DNA from: Coptis chinensis
Lineage: Eukaryota > Streptophyta > Magnoliopsida > Ranunculales > Ranunculaceae
Assembly (NCBI GenBank): GCA_015680905.1
Contig: CM027379.1
Coordinates: 91,597,501-91,661,500, forward strand
Length of the DNA: 64,000 nt
Direction of reading: 5' to 3'
Shown here piece by piece: positions 1 through 10,399 of this stretch. Position 1 is the first letter of the stretch. The number at the start of each line of letters is the position of its first letter. A program made the position numbers and the translations under genes. The notes below the pieces were generated by a model that made no database searches, was not told the origin of the DNA, and was given only the letters and a program-made list of their open reading frames with translations.

Positions 1-1697
1 GTCAACCCTTGTCAACTAGTCAAGGTTTGACTGGTCAATAGCAGTCAACCAGTCCTAAACTCATCCAACCAAAACCCCAAATACTAAGGCCCAAAGTGTT
101 TAGTCTTTCCCAAGCCCAATCTAAAATAACTTAAGCCCACAAATTTTATTTCGGCCCAAGCCCAACTTAAACAAAACTTTAGTTCTGGAGCACCGGATCG
201 TGGTCTCCTTCTTCTCCCTCAACAGCTTGCACCACCATCGAAATCAATCACCACTACTCTCACTTGCGTATACAAATTTATTAGCATGCATAACCAACAT
301 AGATTAGTAGCAGTCTTTATCAAGGCATAGGGATGTCCATAATGTATGCCAAGTAAACAAAAAAACAACGTTATATATAAATCATGGAACAAGGAGAAAT
401 ATCTCGAGCATTACCATACGTAATAAGTTAAAATTTGCTTCAATAATGTTTTCACATCAGCTATAGCTATACCAAACATTTACATACTCATAAGAATCAA
501 AGATTCAAATATATATTAAGGGCTTCCAAATAATCAATGCCCTACAGATCACCAATGACAATACAAGCAAACCCATATATACCAGAGTGTAGAAAGAATC
601 CATGTCAGACCACAAATAAAACTATACTCACATGTAATCAATTCCTTGGATCTATACGGACACACTTTTTCTTGGATTTTATATCTGTTTTGTACTTTTG
701 TATAATCTATGTTATGATAGTCCATTTATGTTAGAGAGCATTTAAACTATAGCCAAAAATAGTGACTCCACGAAGAAGAAATTGAATTGCCTGATAAAAC
801 TTTCAAGTCTGTAAACACATAACTAGAATAAACAATTATTGTCAATCAACTGTATATATAAAGTTTAGTCTACTCACTCATGATACGCTCCTGTTGCCAG
901 CAAATCCCCAGCAAGAAACCTCCCTTTTCCTCTTTGAGTAAAACTCTTTTTTTTGTCTCTCAGTCAAACCCTTTCTCTGTTCAAACTCGTATATTTGTTT
1001 TTCTTTCTTTCCCCCCCCCCCAAAATTGGGATAGGGTTTATCCTCTTTACCATATCTCTTTCTAATCTTTATCATTTTATTTTATTTTATTTATTCTTAT
1101 TCTTATTATTAATCATATATTATAAAAATAATAAATAGAAATAGCTGGGTGTTATAAAATCAAAAGCAGGAAGTTGTTTTAATTAAGCATTTATATTATG
1201 CATTAGTTGCTAGACCTAGGCAATATGCACTACTCTATTTGTAGAGTTGTGTATCAGAGCATTTAGAGTTGTGTTTAGAGCGGACTTAAAAGCCTGGGTG
1301 TCTTTTTTTGTTCTTGTGAACTTTCTATTGTTAATGCAATGAATGTTATAAGCTTGACAAAGACAAATTCATGATCGTTCGTGGCTTCGTGCACTTTAAA
1401 AGATCAGATTACGATAAGAAGAAACAAGTACAGCTGCATACGACGGACGTATTCTATGTATGAAAGCCGCCCAAAGCCCAGTTCTTATTTTGGTGGTAAA
1501 ATTCATCAAATTCATTTTCGATTGCTTAGCTCAGTTAAGAATTGGCCTAATGTGTGAAATCCTTGTTTCGGCTTGTGAGTAGTTAAGTACGGCTGGTACT
1601 CACTTATGTTGCGCTAACAGATGAAGGCAGACTGAATTTAGAATAAGCTCTACTGATGCCCAATGTAAATATTTTAGATCAGTGTTCCACTTTGGTG
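1..1697. other. Left flank of the nested retrotransposon; no gene recognised
   Basis: I see no convincing coding region. It is AT-rich with a C homopolymer at 1011-1021, and a TATA-like string (TATATAAAG) near 852-862 followed by pyrimidine-rich DNA that could be a promoter and leader. No product can be tied to it. The short open frames here show no family motif. Confidence 0.5.
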
Positions 1698-1702
1698 GTG
1701 TA
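1698..1702. repeat. Target-site duplication (GTGTA), left copy, element A
   Basis: GTGTA immediately precedes the TG of the left LTR. The identical 5-mer follows the right LTR at 42932-42936. Five-base duplications are normal for gypsy integrases. Confidence 0.9.
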
Positions 1703-2260
1703 TGTGAGGGAGTAATATTCACATCTAATGAATATCGCACACGTGTCCAACATATACAGAAATACCAACCAACCTCATATCCTCCTCCTCAGAGCTCGCT
1801 TCCTAGTGACTCGACTCAGGCAAGAAACTGATCTCATGTATTCGTCCTGCAAGCTTGCTTCTAAGTGACTCGAGTCGAGCAAACGATCTATCCCAGAAGC
1901 GACCTCCATAGTGCTCAATCTTCTTGTCCACAACGGCTCGTAATGTATGTCTTTACTACAACCATCAAGATCGAGACTCCATGCACGCTTAACAATAAAT
2001 GTCCTTAACTCGCCATCAAGGCTCGCAAGTGACCTGAAGACCTGGATCTGACCTGACAGAGGAGACCAAGAGGCACGGGCATCTTGCCTATATAAAGAGG
2101 AGAAGGAACTACGTCTGATCTGATTCAAGTCTCCCCCGAGCAGAGAAAACTTGATACGTAGGCAGTTTGTCCAAATAAACTCGGTCAATCTAAACCCACA
2201 AACACCTTTCACTCCAATTCTTGCCTACATTTGTAAGGTTAACCAAATAGAACCTTTACA
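1703..2260 (+). repeat. 5' LTR of element A
   Basis: A 558-bp direct repeat of 42373-42931 with scattered base changes. It starts TGTGAGGG and ends ACCTTTACA. A TATA box lies at 2089-2096. Conserved text near the end (CTTGATACGTAGGC) is shared with the LTR of B and with the solo LTR at 43431-48642, so all belong to one LTR superfamily. Confidence 0.93.
2089..2096 (+). promoter_or_regulatory. LTR TATA box of element A
   Basis: TATATAAA followed by AGAGGAG, conserved in the 3' LTR at 42759-42766. The position, about 165 bp before the LTR end, suits a Pol II promoter inside the LTR. Confidence 0.7.
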
Positions 2261-2261
2261 T

Positions 2262-2277
2262 TGGCGCCATCTGTGGG
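2262..2277 (+). other. Primer-binding site of element A
   Basis: TGGCGCCATCTGTGGG starts one base after the LTR end. The TGGCGCC(G/A)TCTGTGG pattern is typical of Tat-type gypsy elements. Confidence 0.8.
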
Positions 2278-2604
2278 TCGAATTTCTTGGAAATTCACCT
2301 ACTCAAAGTTCTATTTCTTCAATCAACTATTAAGAACCTTTAATTTCCAAAACCATGAAGCATGGAGCAAAAGCCGTGAATGGATTACTCAACGAAAATT
2401 AGCAACTACAATATTACTAATTCAGATAAGCAAACTCATTTCTTATATTTGTTTCACTTTTGGATTCAGATTATAATTAATTTTTTAGAGTTGTCATAAC
2501 TCTAGAATAGCAGCAACATAGTTTTTATTGTCTGCCATAACTTGACAAACCAGTTCACACACTATCTATACTACAAGCGTGCTCTAGCCATCGCTAGAAT
2601 ACAT
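2278..2604 (+). other. Leader and decayed gag start of element A
   Basis: The text up to about 2390, around CATGAAGCATGGAGCAAAAG, aligns with the leader and gag start of copy B at 4294-4375. After that the similarity ends and no further gag of A is recognisable. Element A's own coding region therefore appears broken near its first codons, where the B/C block begins. Confidence 0.5.
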
Positions 2605-2970
2605 ATCAAGACCTACCAAGTCGCTTATATCTAGACCTGCCAGGCCACTCACATCAAGACTTGTCAGGTCGCTCATACCAAGACCTGCCAGGTCGCTCAT
2701 ATCAAGACCTCATCCAGGCCACAAATGTCAAGACCTGCTAGGTCACTCACGTCAAGACCTACAAGGTCACTCATACCAAGACCTGCCAGGTAGCTCATAC
2801 CAAGACCTGCCAGGTCGCTCATACCAAGACCTGACAGGTCGATCATACCATGACCTACCAGGTTACTCACGTCAAGACCTTAGCTAGGTTGCTCATATCG
2901 AGACCTCAGCCAGGTCTCTCATATCAAGACCTCAGCCAGGTCACTTATATCAAGACCTCTGCCAGGTTGT
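2605..2970 (+). repeat. Palindromic 24-bp minisatellite (GACCTGCCAGGTC core)
   Basis: About 15 degenerate tandem units of roughly 24 bp, of the type CAAGACCTGCCAGGTCGCTCATAC (variants in nearly every unit). Each unit centres on the perfect palindrome GACCTG-C-CAGGTC. Related units occur at 3850-3945, and in reverse complement at 7910-8197. The repeats sit in LTR/UTR sequence of the Tat copies. Confidence 0.85.
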
Positions 2971-3779
2971 CACACAAATTATGCCACCTAATTGCAAGCA
3001 TCTAAATCAATTTTTATGATCAAGTGGAGTTGAACCTAGAACTAGGGCTAGAAAGATGTAATAGATAGAAAGAGCAAACTAGCTTGATCTATCATAGATC
3101 GGTTACATTATGAATGGGAGCTCGCAACAGCCATATGCGCAAGTTCAATTCGACTATGAGTTGAGCTCAATGCTCAATTAATCTCCAAATTAATAGTTAT
3201 TTGTTCTAATTTCTTTTAGATATTAGTTCGATCTAGTGCAAGTCAATCAAGCTCTAAACTGTGGGCTAGCAACAACTATCTCCGAAGGGGGGCTAATCAT
3301 TGCAATCTAAACAGGTCAATCAAGCTCCAAAACTGGGGCTAGCTATAATCATGCCAATTCAAGGCTAGTTATCAACTGCATCTCCAAACCAAAACGCTCA
3401 CTTGAGCTCAAAGGCTATATAGCCCACCACTTCTCGCTAATTGAGGACCTACACTTCTAGGATCAATTCAATGCAGAACGCTCTCTAAGAGAAAAACGCT
3501 CACCCAAGTTCAAATGCCACATAGCCCACCACTTCTCACTAGTTGAAGACCTATGCTTATAAGATCAACTCAGTGTAGAAAGCTCACTAAAGCATCCGGG
3601 TCACTCGAGCTACAACTTTCTTACTAATTGAGAACCTACACTTCTAGGATCAATTCAGTACTTGTCAAACCAGCATCACTTGCATCTTCAGTTACTACTC
3701 CACATGTTTCCCACGTGTGGAATTACTCTCTCATCAGCTCGCCCCCACAGAATTGGAACGACCTAATGAGAGGGGGTTG
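2971..3779 (+). other. LTR/UTR-derived tract of Tat copy B, inverted relative to 7378-7905
   Basis: No coding capacity. Much of it (about 2975-3640) matches the reverse complement of 7378-7905, for example the CACCTAATTGCAAGCATC and TAATTGAGGACCTACACTTC stretches. Internal near-duplications exist at 3400-3640. It ends in a purine-rich GAGAGGGGG just before the LTR-like start at 3780, which looks like a polypurine tract. Confidence 0.6.
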
Positions 3780-4277
3780 TGTCAGGGACTAATATACACA
3801 GCCAATGTATATTATACACGTGTCCAACACAACTCATCGCATAACTATATCAAGACCTGCCAGGTCACTTATACCAAGACTTGCCAGGTTACTCACGTCA
3901 AGACCTTAGTCAGGTCGCTCATATCTGGTCGCTCAGCCAGGTCTTGTAATGCTCAAAGATGGAAAGACATCCGTTACAGTAATTCTATAACAATAACCAT
4001 GCATTCATTCATCCTCCATTTAAGCTCATTCAAGAACCACATTGACCAAGGGTCACAGGGAACTAACAAAGTAAGGGGAGAGCTCTACGCTCACATTCTC
4101 TCCATCTCCAACTCAATCACACAACATGATCTAAACTACGTCTGACTTGATTCCAGTTCACCGGAGAACTAGATACGTAGACAATTCGATCATTCGAACT
4201 CAGTTATATCATCACCAATCTCATCTAGCCCCTATTCTCATAGGTTGATCAGGTCATACACAAAATGCACCTTTACA
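3780..4277 (+). repeat. LTR of Tat copy B
   Basis: Starts TGTCAGGGACTAATATAC after a polypurine-like GAGAGGGGG and ends CACCTTTACA, immediately followed by a primer-binding site. It carries three or four of the GACCTGCCAGGTC units near its start and the conserved (A/C)TAGATACGTAG block near its end. No second B LTR with a matching duplication was found, so B is incomplete. Confidence 0.7.
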
Positions 4278-4278
4278 T

Positions 4279-4294
4279 TGGCGCCATTTGTGGC
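4279..4294 (+). other. Primer-binding site of copy B
   Basis: TGGCGCCATTTGTGGC directly follows the B LTR end. It differs from that of element A by a few bases. Confidence 0.75.
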
Positions 4295-4360
4295 TTGATT
4301 TCTTGAGTTCACATCCAGTCAACCAGAAAAACCTTTAAACAAATCTCAAGCCCACGAAGC

Positions 4361-5674
4361 ATGGAAAGCCTACAAGAACAAATGAAGAGTATGGCCGCCC
4401 AGATGGGAACCAAGAATGATAACATCACCCTCTTATGACAGGAAAATGCCGAACTAAAAAATTAGGTGGCAGCCCAGAATCCCAACGGAGTCACAGGTAA
4501 GGACGGTATTAACGAAGTGAACTAGCAAATCAATGAGCTACCCCAGCGAATTGACCAGAGTACTGTGAAGAAGGACGCCACTCTGATCATCTAGAAGATG
4601 CTAAAAACTTATCGAGCATTCCCATTCACACCGGAGATACTCAATAAACCCTCCCCATATGATTTCATTCAGCCGCGCTTTGCGACGTATGATGACAATA
4701 CGTGTCCTAGTCAACACGTAGCTCGCTATATCTAGAGCCTCACACTCTATAGTGCACAAGAGTTTGACTACTTGCAATGCCACTTGTTTCCTGCAAGTCT
4801 AAAAGAAGAAGCCCTCGACTGGTTCTACTCACTGGAACCAAACTCCATCGATAGCTTTGAGAAGTTAACCAACCAGTTCACTAATCATTAAATCCATAAC
4901 AACGTAAGAAAACTGACGTCGACTCACTCTTTAAGCTGTCTTAGAAGAAAGATGAGTCAATCCGCTCTTTCTTAGGGAGATTCAAGACAGACTTGATGTC
5001 TATAAAAAGCGACCTTTAAGAGTTCTTTGCAACCTTGGCATTTACCAAGGCAATCCGGAAAAACACCTGGCTATACAAGCCGCTCATGAAGGAGCATCCT
5101 GAAAAACTGGAAGACTTGTACACTCGTGTGTACAAATACATAAAGATACAGGAAGCTTTAGATCATGACGGTGAACAAGAGGAAGTCGCAACAATCTTAA
5201 ACGCTGCCCCGTCCCAAAAAAAGAGACCCAGACCACAAGGACATAAGTGTGGTACCAAGACGCATACGAAGCGCGAGTTTGCTGTGCTCACAAGATCTCC
5301 AACTACATATTGGAGAAAGTAAAAATAGCGGGCTATTACCGACCTGAGATAAAATGGCCAGAAGACACACTAGGAAAGCCATACTGCATTTTCCACAAAG
5401 CGAAGTGCCATGAGACCAACGAATGCCACGGACTCAAGCAATACCTCCAAGACCTCATTGAGGCAGGCCATATCAAGCACTATACTACTATAGCCGATGG
5501 CGACTTGCACCACAAGCTCATGGCTCGTAGAAAGCAAAGCCGAACTGCTCTACGCAACCATAACCAAGATCGCTCCCACGCTCGAGGACGCTCTATGGAC
5601 CGATCTCGTCATGATTGTCGCCAACATTCATCTGACAGAGATAACAATAGAATGATCAATATGATCACCTTCTA
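4361..5674 (+). pseudogene. gag of Tat copy B, decayed
   Basis: The frame opens at ATG 4361 (MESLQEQMKSMAAQMG) and soon meets TGA and TAG codons that read Arg and Gln in the related copy C. A capsid-type stretch, ALDWFYSLEPNSIDSFEKL, is readable near 4808-4865. Two longer open pieces remain at 5035-5322 and 5247-5675 in different frames, so at least one frameshift separates them. The C-terminal piece is rich in Arg, His and Asp and has Cys/His spacing (YCIFHKAKCHETNECHGLK) typical of the Tat gag zinc-knuckle region. Same order and content as gag of copy C. Not functional. Confidence 0.8.
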
Positions 5675-5689
5675 GGACAACTCTGTCAC

Positions 5690-6205
5690 ATCCACAAGGG
5701 AGAAAAGGAGATGGGTAGGCACCCTCCAAGAAGTCTACCAGTTCTCCTCACAAGCAGCTCCTACCCCACACGCAACTACCCGCAACTCAGGGGACATCAT
5801 CTTTACTGAGACCGATCTGAACAAGGTGTGTCTCCCACACAATGATGCCTTGGTGGTCCACATCAAAATCAACGACTGGACTGTCAAGCGGGTCATGATT
5901 GACCAAGGCAGTTCATGCGACATCCTATTCTACCGCACCCTTAAGGAGATGAAAATGCCCAGGTCCGTCATGATTGATCTAATAGCCCCCTCTATGGCTT
6001 CAACGGATCACAAGCCGACCTAATAGGAGACATCATTTTACCTATCTCAGTTGGATCGCACGAAGAAAAAGTCAGCATTAATACGCGCTTCAGCGTTCTG
6101 GATGTCAACTTATCTTATACTGCTATTTTGGGACACTGTTGGATCCACAAGATGCAAGAAGTGCTATCAACACTCCATCAGGTTTTACGCTTCCCTAGCC
6201 CCAGA
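5690..6205 (+). pseudogene. Aspartic protease of Tat copy B, decayed
   Basis: The retroviral-type protease core is readable at 5826-6023 (VKRVMIDQGSSCDILFYRTL). The usual Asp-Ser/Thr-Gly triad is Asp-Gln-Gly here, whereas copy C keeps Asp-Ser-Gly, so the active-site loop is mutated. A frameshift follows near 6023, and the flap/ILG-like part continues to about 6200. The protease would process Gag-Pol. This copy is dead. Confidence 0.75.
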
Positions 6206-7366
6206 GGCATGATGGAGCTCAGAAGCAACCATCTCGATGCCTACAATTGCAATCAGATCCTCTCAGTCAACAACCATGCTGAGGCTTCACTCAAAAATAA
6301 GGGAGAGATCGGCAAAACCAAGCTTGCAGAAGACTTCATCACTGAGGTTAACACCCTGGCCAAGACCCCTTGAAGCGATCTGCCAAAGGAAAACACTAGG
6401 GGATCGATAAAAAATGCCCCTCCAGAAGCTCAGACCCCAAAGGTTGCCCACCCGTTTCGGTCAAGGAGACATCGCCAGAGACCAAGACTTGAGAGGTCGC
6501 TTAGCTCACTGAGCCGGCTGCTCAGACCGAGATTAAGGAAAATGTCAACCTAGGAACTGAGGATGACCCCAAGTTCGTTTATGTAGGAGCTAATCTTGAT
6601 CCTACTCTCAAGGCATAACTTGTAAGTTTTTTATCATTAAATAAAGATGTTTTTGCTTGGTCGTACATCGATGTGCCTGGAATTGATCCTAATATTGCAT
6701 GTCATAAGTTAAATGTTAACCCTAATGCTAAACCAGTTTGCCAACGACCTCGAAAGTTATCCCTTAAATTTCAAAAAGCAATCAATGAATAGGTCAAAAA
6801 TCTCAAAAAAGTTGGCTTCATTAGGATGGTCGATTACACTGAATGGGTCGTTAACACAGTAGCAGTCCCAAAAAAGAATGGCACTGTTTGCTTTTGAGTG
6901 GACTTTACAAACCTAAATCTAGAAACTCCTAAGAATAGCTTCCCCTTACCAAGAATCTACTGACTTGTGGACCAGACCTGTGGCCACGAGCTCTTGTCAT
7001 TCATGGATGCATACAACGGCTATAACCAAATCCCACTAGTAGAAAAAGACCAAGAGAAAACCTCATTCATGAGAAAGCAAGGAATTTACTGTTACAACGT
7101 TCTCCCGTTCGGCCTCAAGAATGCTTGAGAGACCTATCATCGACTTGTCACCGATATGTTCCAAGACATGTTAGGTGACACCATGGAAGTCTACATAGAC
7201 GATATGGTCGTCAAAAGCAAGAAAGCTGGAGACCACTTAGATCATCTCACACAAGCGTCCTCCAAACTTCGGTGAACTCAGATAAAGTTTAACCCTGAGA
7301 AATGCCTCTTTGGAGCGTCCTCTTGGAAATTTTTGGGTTATAAAGTCTCACAACGTATGAGAATAG
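6206..7366 (+). pseudogene. Reverse transcriptase of Tat copy B, truncated and decayed
   Basis: Linker and RT up to the palm/thumb. Readable parts include FMDAYNGYNQI (catalytic motif A, about 7003) and MEVYIDDMVVKSKKAGDHL (motif C, about 7184). Several TAG/TGA stops interrupt it (for example near 6367, 6790 and 6896). Homology ends at about 7350, so RNase H and integrase are absent from B. The sequence then runs into a 10-base LTR-end-like string and the inverted copy C. B keeps the motif-A segment that C has lost. Confidence 0.8.
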
Positions 7367-7377
7367 GAACCTTTACA

Positions 7378-8265
7378 TCATGAGCGACCTGGCAGGTCTT
7401 GATATAGTTATGTGATCCTAGAAGTGTAGGCCCTCAATTAGCGAGAAGTGGTGGGCTACGTAGCCTTTGAGCTCAAGTGACCATTTTGATTTGGAGATGC
7501 ATTTGATAGCTAGTCTTGAATTGGTGTGACTATAGCTAGCCCCAGTTTTGGAGCTTGATTGACTTGTTTAGATTGCAATGACTTGCCCCCCTTCGAAGAT
7601 GGTTGTTGCTAGCCGCCAGTTTGGAGCTTGATTGACCTGTACTAGATCGAACTAATATCCAAAAGGAATTAGAACAAATAACTGTTAATTTGGAGATCAA
7701 TTGAGCATTGAGCTCAACTTGCAGTCGGATTGAACTTGCGCATATAGCTATTGCGAGCTCCCGTTCATAGTGCAACCGACCTATGATAGATCGAGCTAGT
7801 TTGCTATTTCTGTCTATTACAACTTTCTAGCCCCTATTTCTGGGTTCAACTCCACTTGATCATAAAAATTGATTTAGATGCTTGCAATTAGGTGGCACAA
7901 TTTGTGTGATGACCTGGCGGAGGTCTTGATATAAACGACTTGGCAGAGGTCTTGATATGAGCGACCTAGCTGAGGTCTCGGTATGAGCGACCTGGCTGAG
8001 GTATTGACATGAGTGACTTGGCAGGTCTTGGTATGTGCAACCTAGTAGGTATTGATATGAGCGACCTGGAAGGTCTTGACATGAGTGACCTGGCAAGTCT
8101 TTATATGAGTGACCTGGCAAGTCTTCCTATGAGCAACCTATCAGGTCTTGGTATGAGCAACCTGGCAGGTCTTGATATGAGTGACCTAGCAGGTCTTGTT
8201 ATAGTTATGTGATGAGTTATAATGGACACGTGTATAATATACATTGGTTTTGTATATTAGTCCGT
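7378..8265 (-). repeat. Inverted LTR/UTR tract of Tat copy C with GACCTGCCAGGTC array
   Basis: Reverse complement of the B tract at about 2605-3850. Read on the - strand, it starts TGAGACGGACTAATATAC at about 8265, passes a 24-bp palindromic minisatellite (8197-7910), and continues into the CACCTAATTGCAAGCATC region. It probably represents the 3' LTR of copy C, because it lies directly downstream of C integrase. Its far end, at the junction with B, is rearranged and no canonical LTR end is seen there. Confidence 0.65.
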
Positions 8266-9134
8266 CTCACTTTGAGGGGTAACACGCTTGTTATATGTCT
8301 TTCTCAGAGTTTGATGGTAAGATGCCACTCGAATGGCTGCTATGTCACATCGTTCTTCAAGTAAGTCGACCTCTTGAGCAAGAATGGAATTGTTTTGCCT
8401 GGATTCGACGATCTCAGATCGAGTCGTTGTAACTGTTATCTCAGTATGAATGACGTTCTCAGTATCGTAACATAGTGAGAATGGTGACTCGCCTGTACTA
8501 GAACGAGCTGTCGTTCTATGAGCCTATAGGATATTTTCTAACTGCATTGGCTACTGATTTTATTCTTTTCAATCTTCTTTTTCAAGTTCTACAGAATTGC
8601 TTTGTTACTAGCTTCTGCTTGACCATTGCTTTTAGCGTACTGGGGAGTAGAGAATGCGTGAACGATCTTCCACTTAGCTAAGAATTCTTTAACTATTTTT
8701 CCCTTGAACTGGGAGCCATTATCCATCACCAGTGTGTGGGGGAGGCCAAATCTGGTAATGATGTTTGTCCAAATGAAGTTTTTGACATTAGATTCCTTGA
8801 CATGAGCCAAAGGGATAGCTTCCACCCATTTGGTGAAATAATCTGTCGCAGCTAGGATGAACCGGAAGCCTGTGCTTTTCTGTGGAATGAATGAGCCCAT
8901 GATGTCCAAGCCCCACATCTAAAATGGCCAAGGGCTAGCAATATTGATGAGTTCGCGAGCTGGGTGGATGATATTGTGGCCAAATGTTTGGCACTTAATG
9001 CATTTCAGTACATACTTCTTTGTATCAATCTGCATTCTCGGCCAGAAGTATCCTTGTAAGATCGCTTTGTGAGCCAAAGAGAGACCTCCTGCGTGGTTTC
9101 CGCATTCTCCCTCGTGGATCTCTGTGAAAATCAT
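8266..9134 (-). pseudogene. Integrase of Tat copy C, decayed
   Basis: The N-terminal H2C2 zinc finger is readable at 9134-8940 (HEGECGNHAGG ... CIKCQTFGH). The rve core follows at 8918-8589, with the D,D,E residues in GLDIMGSF, VMDNGSQF and SNGQAEASNK. A TAG codon just before 8918 interrupts the otherwise continuous frame. Homology fades after about 8589, where the C-terminal domain should be. In an active element it would insert the cDNA and make the 5-bp duplication. Confidence 0.85.
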
Positions 9135-9313
9135 CTGACCCTGTTCTGGGTTTATGCACCTCAGATGGGGTCCTTCGGCGGACTTTCTGAAAAGTTTGTC
9201 GTTTACTAGGCAGTAGCGACCTGACTGGTATTGAACCTGTCTAGCCTTGATGCAATCTATTGGTGCTTTGCCTAGCTAGATATAATCTATGATAGGTTAC
9301 ATCCATGTTTGAC

Positions 9314-9814
9314 TCATCTGAGTGTCAGAGAGTGGGCATAGGTCGCCGATTCTAGGACATGCTCATTTTGGTAAGCGGGTCGATCAACTACTTTGATGAA
9401 TAGTTTTCTAGGGTCACAGTTCGGTGTTTGGGTCACGAGATATGCCAAGCTGTCAGCGTGGCAATTCTCTTCCCATAGGAAATGGTGTATGGTGACTTTC
9501 TTGAAAGAAGGCAGTAATTGATTTACAACTTGAAGGTACTTAGAAATGTTACCTTCATTAGTGGTATACTCACTGGCAACCTGGCGAATGACTAGTTGTG
9601 AATCGCTAAAGACCTTGAGCTCATGAACTTTGAGCTCTAACACCATATGGAGTCCCATGATCAAGGCTTCGTACTCAGCTTCATTGTTGGAGGTCGCAAA
9701 ATCGATGCAAACTGATTTTTCCACCATAGAGCCATCTAGTGCCACTAGGACTACTCCGACCCCGCTGGCACCTGGATTGCTAGCTCCGTCCATGAAGAGT
9801 GACCATACCGACAA
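9314..9814 (-). CDS. Second (archaeal-like) RNase H of Tat copy C
   Basis: An open 166-residue frame with the RNase HI acidic residues: Asp in SLFMDGASNPG, Glu in SNNEAEYEAL, Asp in FSDSQLVIRQ, and Asp in ENCHADSLAY. It lies between the RT-linked RNase H (10303-9854) and integrase. An extra RNase H in this position is the established hallmark of the Tat lineage. The domain looks complete, but it is part of a decayed polyprotein and is unlikely to be made as a working protein. Confidence 0.85.
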   Translation of the reverse strand: MSVWSLFMDGASNPGASGVGVVLVALDGSMVEKSVCIDFATSNNEAEYEALIMGLHMVLELKVHELKVFSDSQLVIRQVASEYTTNEGNISKYLQVVNQLLPSFKKVTIHHFLWEENCHADSLAYLVTQTPNCDPRKLFIKVVDRPAYQNEHVLESATYAHSLTLR

Positions 9815-9853
9815 GTCGTGTTATTTAGAGGTCGAGGTGTTGTCCTATGGTTC

Positions 9854-10303
9854 CTAGTTCAAGTCGTCAATTGAGAAATCTGCTAAGAAATCAGTAACAA
9901 CCTGGCCCTTCTGAGAGGTTCTTGAGGTGAACTCAATGTGGTGTTCACCGAGTTCTTCTGCCCATACTGCCATGCGAGTTGTCTTGTTGACTTTAAGAAA
10001 TATCTTCTTTAGTGGCAGGTCGGTGAACACTTTGATTGGATGTGCTTGGAAGTAGGGCCTAAACTTTCTTGTTGAATAAAGTAATGCCAGTACTTCCTTT
10101 TCAATGTGGGAGTAGTTCTTCTCAGCTGGCAACAATGTCTTGCTTGTGAAGTAGATCAGCTTCTTTGGGTTTTGTTCCTCTTTGAAGAGAACTGAACTAA
10201 TAGCGAAGTCAGACACAGCTAAGTATAGCCCCAGCGTTTCACCATCAATTAGTTTTGCCAGCACAGGTGGTGTTGTCAAATAGTCCTTGAGTGTGGAGAA
10301 CAC
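9854..10303 (-). pseudogene. RT-linked RNase H domain of Tat copy C
   Basis: An open frame of 149 residues resembling the Ty3/gypsy RNase H (RT_RNaseH): LAVSDFAISSVL, then YFTSKTLLPAEKNYSHIEKE, then TDLPLKKIF. The usual first catalytic segment is V-S-D as seen. It belongs with the RT pieces at 10400-11277, separated from them by a frame break around 10304-10400. A proline-poor linker leads to the second RNase H at 9814. Confidence 0.8.
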
Positions 10304-10399
10304 TTTGTGGCATTACTCGTTCCATGAGAATTGTTCGCCCTTCTTGAAAATTTGTAGGAAAGGTTGGCATTTGTCTGAGGCTCTCGATTTGAATCGGTT

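Noticed and set aside
2605..2970. Regular repeats considered as a CRISPR array
   Set aside because: Units are directly tandem with no unique spacers, and the context is a plant retrotransposon.
8009..8212. Open frame with a repeated octapeptide (MSDLAGLD type), looking like a repeat protein
   Set aside because: It is the 24-bp palindromic minisatellite read in frame (24 is a multiple of 3). The opposite strand also gives a repeat peptide at 7860-8120. No gene structure.
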